Assembly (NCBI GenBank): GCA_002495675.1
Contig: DAGH01000027.1
Coordinates: forward strand, 16,464-27,588
Direction: 5' to 3'
Origin: Euryarchaeota archaeon UBA182
Lineage (GTDB): Archaea; Thermoplasmatota; Poseidoniia; Poseidoniales; Thalassarchaeaceae
DNA: 11,125 bases
The translations under genes and the position numbers were made by a program. The notes beneath the pieces were generated by a model. It worked only from the letters and a program-made list of their open reading frames with translations, did no database searches and was not told where the DNA came from. This document shows, piece by piece, positions 6,346 through 11,125 of this stretch (the stretch's first letter is position 1; each line of letters begins with the position of its first letter).

Positions 6346-7512
6346 GTGCACCCCCACCTCGTGGTACCCAACTCTGAGGTACAGAATACCATCGACATCC
6401 TCACCGCCGAGGGATGGATGGGGGAAAACTTGCGAATACATGCAAGTCCCGATAGAGAGACAAGGTTGATTCCACTTAGCATTCAGGCGCCACAGGCACT
6501 ACCTCCGCCATTAGATGAGTTTCCCATAACCATCACTCTTGGTATCGTTGAGGATAGAAAGCGCCCCTCATGGCTTCAACTGCTCCGAGACATGATAGGA
6601 GAACCACTCGTGGAGAAGCACCGAAAATCCTGGCCATCTTCTCATGAATTAGTTGGTGACATGATGATTCTAAAAGTAGAGGAACCAGTCAGAGAATTCC
6701 AATCCCAGATTATTAGGTCGAAGATGGCGGCCAACCCAAATATCAGGCTCATTCTAGAGGATAGGGGCGTCAAAGGGGAACACAGAGTGAGGGATTTACA
6801 CCCAATAGGCGTCAGAGAGAATGGCAAGGTTGCCCCAGTGCTTGAGGGCACCAAGTACCCCACAAAGGTAGTTACAAAGGAATCTGGCCACCAAATTGTC
6901 TGCGACCCGACCTTGGCCTACTATTCCACACGGCTCCAAACCGAGAGAATAACCACGGCAGTCGAAGCCAGAAAACTCTCTGAAACTATTGGCACTGGAA
7001 TCAATGTTGCCGACCCGTTCTGTGGGGTGGGTCCAGCTCTGGCCCACTTAGTGAATACACATGGACTGGTCTCCTCAATTCTGGCATCTGATCTTAATCC
7101 TGAGGCGATCAAGCTACTCAATGAAAATCTGAGTAAGTGGATAGGAATGCCATCCGACCCCGAGATTACCGGAATTAGAGAATGGAAGAAGGGGGTCTGG
7201 TCAGGTGTAGCGAATGCCGAGGATCTTCTAGAACTGGGTATTCCCATTGGATTTTGGAATTTATTAATTATAAATTTGCCACATAAATTCATAGATTTTC
7301 TTCCATTGCTTCTACCATTATTAGATTCTTCAAAGCCCTTTGTAGTACGTGGGAGGCTTGTGTGTGGAAATGGGGAAATCGAGGATGTTAGGAGTCTAAT
7401 ATCGGATTATTTCCCCAATGGCTCAGATATCGTTGTCGACCCTCGGAGTGAATATAGCCCAAACACCAAACTGTGTTCCGTGACAATAAGGACCTTCGCG
7501 CCAATCGAATAA
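6346..7512 (+). CDS. trm5: tRNA (guanine37-N1)-methyltransferase, Trm5/Taw2 family
   Basis: This is a class I SAM-dependent tRNA methyltransferase of the archaeal/eukaryotic Trm5 family, 388 residues. An N-terminal region (about 8-46) resembles the short D1-like domain of the family. YYSTRLQTER (192-201) corresponds to the conserved segment before the Rossmann fold. VADPFCGVGP (221-230) is SAM motif I, SDLNPEA (248-254) the acidic ribose-binding motif, and NLPHKFIDFL (310-319) the catalytic-site NLP motif. Trm5 makes m1G37, which blocks +1 frameshifting. The related Taw2/TYW2 uses the same fold for wyosine side-chain synthesis. The 'S-T-R-L-x-T-E-R' form looks more Trm5-like to me, but the split is not certain. 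The start codon is GTG at 6346; an in-frame stop at 6325-6327 rules out anything much longer. It is divergent from dph5, with 87 bases between. Bases 7255-7330, which encode the NLP motif, are unusually AT-rich. Confidence 0.9.
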   Translation: MHPHLVVPNSEVQNTIDILTAEGWMGENLRIHASPDRETRLIPLSIQAPQALPPPLDEFPITITLGIVEDRKRPSWLQLLRDMIGEPLVEKHRKSWPSSHELVGDMMILKVEEPVREFQSQIIRSKMAANPNIRLILEDRGVKGEHRVRDLHPIGVRENGKVAPVLEGTKYPTKVVTKESGHQIVCDPTLAYYSTRLQTERITTAVEARKLSETIGTGINVADPFCGVGPALAHLVNTHGLVSSILASDLNPEAIKLLNENLSKWIGMPSDPEITGIREWKKGVWSGVANAEDLLELGIPIGFWNLLIINLPHKFIDFLPLLLPLLDSSKPFVVRGRLVCGNGEIEDVRSLISDYFPNGSDIVVDPRSEYSPNTKLCSVTIRTFAPIE

Positions 7513-7523
7513 GGGCCCACAAC

Positions 7524-7530
7524 AGATAAC
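7524..7530 (+). promoter_or_regulatory. Weak TATA-like element before the GIDE-domain gene
   Basis: GATAACA in the 35-base gap between trm5 and the GIDE-domain gene is centred about 21 bases before the ATG at 7548 and 27 before the in-frame ATG at 7554. It is the only AT-leaning stretch in the gap. It is a poor match, so read-through from trm5 is equally possible. Confidence 0.2.
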
Positions 7531-7547
7531 ATCTAGCAGCTCATCAG

Positions 7548-8963
7548 ATGATCATGATTAGACCCGACCCATCGATGTTCCAGAGTAAGATGGTCGATAT
7601 CCAAATTCCAATGCCATGGTTTTATTCGATCCTATTCATAGCGACCTTAATCGGATATGTGGCTTTCTTAGCCATAGCAGCACCTTTACATGCTTCTTAC
7701 TACATTTATGAAAACAATTACTACCCTCGAGACAGGGGTTTAGCGACCCTTCTTGTCTTGCAGGTTTTGCTTTTTTTCGCACTGATATTCGTGGGTCAGA
7801 AGGCTGACACGACAACTCGTGAAAATATAAGGAAAATAAAGGAACAGGCTCCAACTAGAGATTCAAGAATAAGGATGGAGGCAGGTGGAGTCGAGCTCCA
7901 GAGTTTCTGGAGAGGCGCATATGTACACAGACCCTCCTCAGATGACCTTGGTTGGGTGTTTGACCCACCTCAAAAGGAGGATTGGAGGGCTTCGAAGAGC
8001 ATTTTCCAAGCAGATGAGTCAGGCCTTATCAAGGAACACCCCTCGATCGTTGGAACCCCAACCCCACCAGACTTTACTACCAACGGCATTCTTGTGATAA
8101 TGTCATGTCTGCCGTTGATTGGGATTGGACTGACGGTACCTCCAATGATCGAGGCGGAACCCAGAGTTGCATTCATCATCATTCCTATCCTCTTTCTGAC
8201 ATTTGCTATGGCATCTCACTTCGTCGGAGCCTCTGGAAGGGTGGCCATTGAACATGTGACGGAGAAGGTCAGATCAGTCGCAGTCGGCGACACTGAACTA
8301 GTTGGCCAGGTAAGGAACCTTGGAGAGATACCCACAGTTGTCGTAGACAGTGATCTTTCAAAATCAGCAGAGGACTTGTTGTTGTGGGAGTGGTTGTACG
8401 ATGTTGAAATCGAGGAGGAATACAGGGATTCCAAAGGTAACCGACAAACTAGGAGGTATTGGAGAACAATCGACACCGATGCCGGAGGACTGCCTTTCGT
8501 GTTGCACGACGGTACCGGCGGCCTTGTTATCGAGGCTAACTCATTTTCTAGGAAATCACTCGGGCAGCCCATGATCACGTGGTCCTGTAGCCACGCTAGC
8601 TACTCCCAGCTAAGCTCCCTAAATCTCTGGAAGGCAGTGAGAACCTACGGATCAGGCACTGTGAAACAACACAGATGGCGACTGTGGGGACTCAGTCTCG
8701 GTGATCCATGTATGATACATGGTTCCGCTAAAACCATGCCGAACGAGCAAATAGAAAACTATGGGATATCCAATACAGATCCGCCTTGTTCCAGGCTCGT
8801 AATGCTGGGGGAGGACTCTGAGGCAATGAAGGCGAAGATTTGGAGAGGTTCAGAATTGACCAATATAACCCTCGCCGAATCCTCGTTTGAGACCACAACG
8901 ATTCCATTTGTGTTGATGCTAGCTGCAACCACTCTATCAACGATTTTTTACCTAGTAGGCTGA
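7548..8963 (+). CDS. Multi-pass membrane protein with GIDE/MULAN-type domain, no RING finger
   Basis: The 471-residue protein has about five membrane segments: near 25-48, 66-84, 180-200, 205-224 and a C-terminal anchor at 452-470. The soluble part after the fourth, about 245-400, matches the GIDE domain layout of mitochondrial MULAN/MUL1. It opens with TELVGQVRNLGEIPTVVVDS, where the family has a 'G-x-V' strand. YDVEIEEEYRD with RYWRTIDT then parallels the family's strand pair ending in Trp. PFVLHDGTGGLVIEA (316-330) is the 'pF.leD.tG' signature, and WGLSLGDPCMIHGSAK (380-395) the closing 'GD.v...G.a' motif. Eukaryotic relatives add a RING E3-ligase domain. This protein has only four Cys (187, 347, 388, 414) with no C-x2-C pairs, so it cannot carry one. 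Function is unknown; a role in membrane stress or scaffolding is conceivable. Met3 (7554) or Met15 (7590) could be the true start. Confidence 0.8.
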   Translation: MIMIRPDPSMFQSKMVDIQIPMPWFYSILFIATLIGYVAFLAIAAPLHASYYIYENNYYPRDRGLATLLVLQVLLFFALIFVGQKADTTTRENIRKIKEQAPTRDSRIRMEAGGVELQSFWRGAYVHRPSSDDLGWVFDPPQKEDWRASKSIFQADESGLIKEHPSIVGTPTPPDFTTNGILVIMSCLPLIGIGLTVPPMIEAEPRVAFIIIPILFLTFAMASHFVGASGRVAIEHVTEKVRSVAVGDTELVGQVRNLGEIPTVVVDSDLSKSAEDLLLWEWLYDVEIEEEYRDSKGNRQTRRYWRTIDTDAGGLPFVLHDGTGGLVIEANSFSRKSLGQPMITWSCSHASYSQLSSLNLWKAVRTYGSGTVKQHRWRLWGLSLGDPCMIHGSAKTMPNEQIENYGISNTDPPCSRLVMLGEDSEAMKAKIWRGSELTNITLAESSFETTTIPFVLMLAATTLSTIFYLVG

Positions 8964-8968
8964 CACTC

Positions 8969-8978
8969 GATTATATCC
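8969..8978 (+). promoter_or_regulatory. TATA-box candidate for the MMPL transporter gene
   Basis: GATTATATCC lies in the 36-base gap after the GIDE-domain gene. Its TTATAT core (8971-8976) is centred 26-27 bases before the ATG at 9000. This is the textbook archaeal TATA-to-start distance, so a leaderless mRNA beginning at or next to the ATG is the best reading. No Shine-Dalgarno-like sequence precedes this ATG, which agrees with that. Confidence 0.55.
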
Positions 8979-8999
8979 TTGGCCATCTGGGTTGTGATT

Positions 9000-11125
9000 A
9001 TGCAAACACCAGATCAACCCACGGGTGAGGGACTTCTTTCGAGGCTTGGTCGGTTCTCTCATAACAAACGAGGACTTGTCACAGCGTTTTCATTGGCCAC
9101 GTTGGCCCTTTCGGGGGTTCTGATCTCAGGGGGCAACGAGTTTGAGGACGGAAACCAACCCCCGTCGAGCATTGAGGCCGGGCGAGCGCTCCAATTGGTT
9201 AGCGAAGAGCTCCCGGTGACTTCGACCAACACGGTGACTTACATTTTCTCGAGCGAGAATTGGGATTGGTCTGAAGAGGAGTTTGAAAACGAACTCAACA
9301 CGTCGTTGGAAGGACTCGAAGAGATTGGACTTGAGGTTCTGAGCATCTCCACAGCCTATGACGACCGTGAGAATCCTCTACACCTGGCCCAGCATGTCTC
9401 TGAGGATGGCAAGCGAATCGCAGTTTTCGTACAATTCGGGGGGACGGATGAAGAGGTTGAAAGTGAGTTGAATAAGATAAAGCATAGCATTGATTCTGAT
9501 GAACTGGAGGTGCTTGTGACTGGAAGTTTGGTTATTAGCCATGACTTCGACAGGCTACTGGAACAGGACCAAGTCAGAGCCGAGATAATTGGGCTCCCTC
9601 TGTCGTTCCTCATTCTACTGTTCGTCTTCGGGACCCTGTCTGCGGCTGCTCTGCCCATGGCAATTGTCGCCCTGATGCTCCCTCTCGCTATCGGCCTGTC
9701 CTTTTTCATTTCCAGCTACTTTTCAATGACTCAATACTCGACGAGCATGATCTCACTCATTGGCATTGCAGTATCCATCGACTACAGCCTATTTATGATT
9801 AGTCGATTCCGCGAAGAATTAGACGGCGGGGCCTCTACTGAAGACGCAATTGCAACTATGATGCATACCGCAGGTCGTGCTATACTCTATTCCGGAGCCA
9901 CAGTCGCAGTAGGCCTCTGCAGCCTATTCTACTTCACAGAAACACACATGCCATCTATGGGCATGGGAGCCTTCCTAGCCGTCCTGGGGGCACTGATGTA
10001 TTCCTTGACTTTACTCCCTGCCCTTCTTTCATATCTTGGGCCCAGAATTAACTCATTGAGGGTTCCAATACCCGGTGCTAATCGAAAGACTAGGTTCTGG
10101 GAGAAATTCTCTACCAAGGTCATGAAGAATCCAGTTCGATGGCTATTGCCGGCCATGGCCTTGCTACTGTTGCTTGGCTCCCCTTTCCTCAACGTGCAGT
10201 TGACCGCCGGGGGAGTTGAGGCGTTGCCACCAGATCTTGAATCTCGGCAGGCGCTAGAGATTCTAGAAGACGAGTTTCCCGCTTTCACGGCATCGGTTGT
10301 TCCATTGGTCATCGTGTTCGATGATGGACAAGATCCCTATTCTCAGGAGATTGCCAGTGAGATGGAGACAATTTGCGAAGGCATTCGAGAAATTCAGGGA
10401 GTGATCTCACTTGAACATCCCATCTGCAAACCAGGTCTATTCGTGACAGAGCTTGAAGAGTGGCCAGATAATGACAGGCTCCTATGGCAGACAACCGTTT
10501 CTCAAAACATCGCTATGATCGACGTTGCCACCATATTCGGGAGCGGAACCGACGAATCTGAGCAACTCATCAAGGACATTAGAACTCAGACGGAGGGCTC
10601 AACCCAAGAGATTCTCGTGGGCGGTTGGTCCTCTTTCGAAGTGGATATGAAACAGCACCTCTCGGATAGGATACCATTTGTCCTCACATTCGTGTTGTTG
10701 TTAACCATGGTGCTGGTTTGGATGCAGGTAAGATCTATCGTCGTGCCAGTAAAAGCCGTCCTGATGAACATCCTCTCGGTTTCTGCCTCCTTCGGGTTGA
10801 TTGTGGTGGTTTTCCAAGAGGGACTGCTCTCAGACGCATTGAATTTCACTCCACAACCTCTCGACCTTATGGTTCCACCCCTCGTGTTTGGGATCGCTTT
10901 TGGCCTCTCGATGGACTACGAGGTGCTCATGCTCTCTAGGATACACGAGGCTTGGAATGAGACTGGGGACAATACGCTCGCAGTGTCAACTGGATTGCAA
11001 GCTTCTGGTAGTTTGATTACCGGGGCTGCGGCCATTATGATCGCCGTGTTCTCTGGTTTCATTTTCGCAGATGTGATGATTATCAAATCAATTGGGTTTG
11101 CTTTAGCGATCGCTGTCTTTGTGGA
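9000..11125 (+). CDS. MMPL/RND-superfamily transporter (3' end beyond window)
   Basis: One frame runs unbroken from ATG 9000 to the window end, 708 complete codons with no stop. The architecture is the duplicated RND pattern: TM1 at about 26-43, a large extracytoplasmic loop (45-193), a TM bundle (about 198-345), TM7 near 379-397, a second large loop (to about 557), then a second TM bundle from 558. Each bundle has the MMPL Asp-Tyr signature: GIAVSIDYSLFMISRFREE with Asp261-Tyr262, and FGLSMDYEVLMLSRIHE with Asp639-Tyr640. These acidic residues carry protons in MmpL-type pumps. Family members export lipids or hydrophobic molecules, or shape the membrane; archaeal substrates are largely undefined. 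Cys459 and Cys476 in the second outer loop could form a disulfide. I estimate under 150 residues are missing at the C-terminus. It lies 36 bases after the GIDE-domain gene but has its own TATA-like box. Confidence 0.92.
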   Translation, partial: MQTPDQPTGEGLLSRLGRFSHNKRGLVTAFSLATLALSGVLISGGNEFEDGNQPPSSIEAGRALQLVSEELPVTSTNTVTYIFSSENWDWSEEEFENELNTSLEGLEEIGLEVLSISTAYDDRENPLHLAQHVSEDGKRIAVFVQFGGTDEEVESELNKIKHSIDSDELEVLVTGSLVISHDFDRLLEQDQVRAEIIGLPLSFLILLFVFGTLSAAALPMAIVALMLPLAIGLSFFISSYFSMTQYSTSMISLIGIAVSIDYSLFMISRFREELDGGASTEDAIATMMHTAGRAILYSGATVAVGLCSLFYFTETHMPSMGMGAFLAVLGALMYSLTLLPALLSYLGPRINSLRVPIPGANRKTRFWEKFSTKVMKNPVRWLLPAMALLLLLGSPFLNVQLTAGGVEALPPDLESRQALEILEDEFPAFTASVVPLVIVFDDGQDPYSQEIASEMETICEGIREIQGVISLEHPICKPGLFVTELEEWPDNDRLLWQTTVSQNIAMIDVATIFGSGTDESEQLIKDIRTQTEGSTQEILVGGWSSFEVDMKQHLSDRIPFVLTFVLLLTMVLVWMQVRSIVVPVKAVLMNILSVSASFGLIVVVFQEGLLSDALNFTPQPLDLMVPPLVFGIAFGLSMDYEVLMLSRIHEAWNETGDNTLAVSTGLQASGSLITGAAAIMIAVFSGFIFADVMIIKSIGFALAIAVFV

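Noticed and set aside
1..11125. CRISPR array, IS element, tRNA, rRNA or phage module
   Set aside because: I saw no regularly spaced repeats, transposase or integrase, cloverleaf-like segment or phage gene; the gaps are too small to hold RNA genes.

Overview
The window looks like a piece of an archaeal chromosome, most probably from a mesophilic euryarchaeon of the Thermoplasmatota / marine group II-III kind. Diphthine synthase and an archaeal/eukaryotic-type tRNA methyltransferase (Trm5/Taw2 family) fix the domain of life. Several gene starts have a TATA-like box about 25-26 bases upstream, as expected for leaderless archaeal transcripts. The lineage below Archaea is inference from overall gene style and mid-range GC. 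There is no sign of a plasmid, phage, IS element, CRISPR array, tRNA or rRNA. The DNA is almost fully coding, with intergenic gaps of 1 to 87 bases.

Layout. (1) 53-1142, plus strand: a small membrane-anchored Cys/His (zinc-knuckle-like) protein, then, one base later, a YczE/YitT-like integral membrane protein. (2) 1107-1850, minus strand: a dolichol/phytol-kinase-type CTP-dependent lipid kinase that overlaps the previous gene tail to tail by 36 bases. (3) 1863-3678, plus strand: a PLP-dependent transsulfuration enzyme (cystathionine gamma-synthase/lyase type) and, 7 bases later, a LysE/RhtB amino-acid exporter. This makes a compact sulfur amino-acid synthesis and efflux pair. (4) 6258-3692, minus strand: diphthine synthase (dph5) followed by a 563-residue protein that I do not recognise. 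(5) 6346-11125, plus strand: a Trm5-family tRNA methyltransferase, a five-TM protein with a GIDE/MULAN-type domain but no RING finger, and an MMPL/RND-family transporter cut by the window edge.

How the genes fit together. Two themes recur. One is accuracy of translation: diphthamide on EF2 and m1G37 on tRNA both guard reading frame, and their genes are head to head. The other is membrane and lipid biology: the polyprenol kinase, YczE, the GIDE protein and the MMPL exporter. Nothing here is an obvious new defence or mobile system. The least explained items are the 563-residue dph5 neighbour, the RING-less GIDE membrane protein and the small Cys/His membrane protein.
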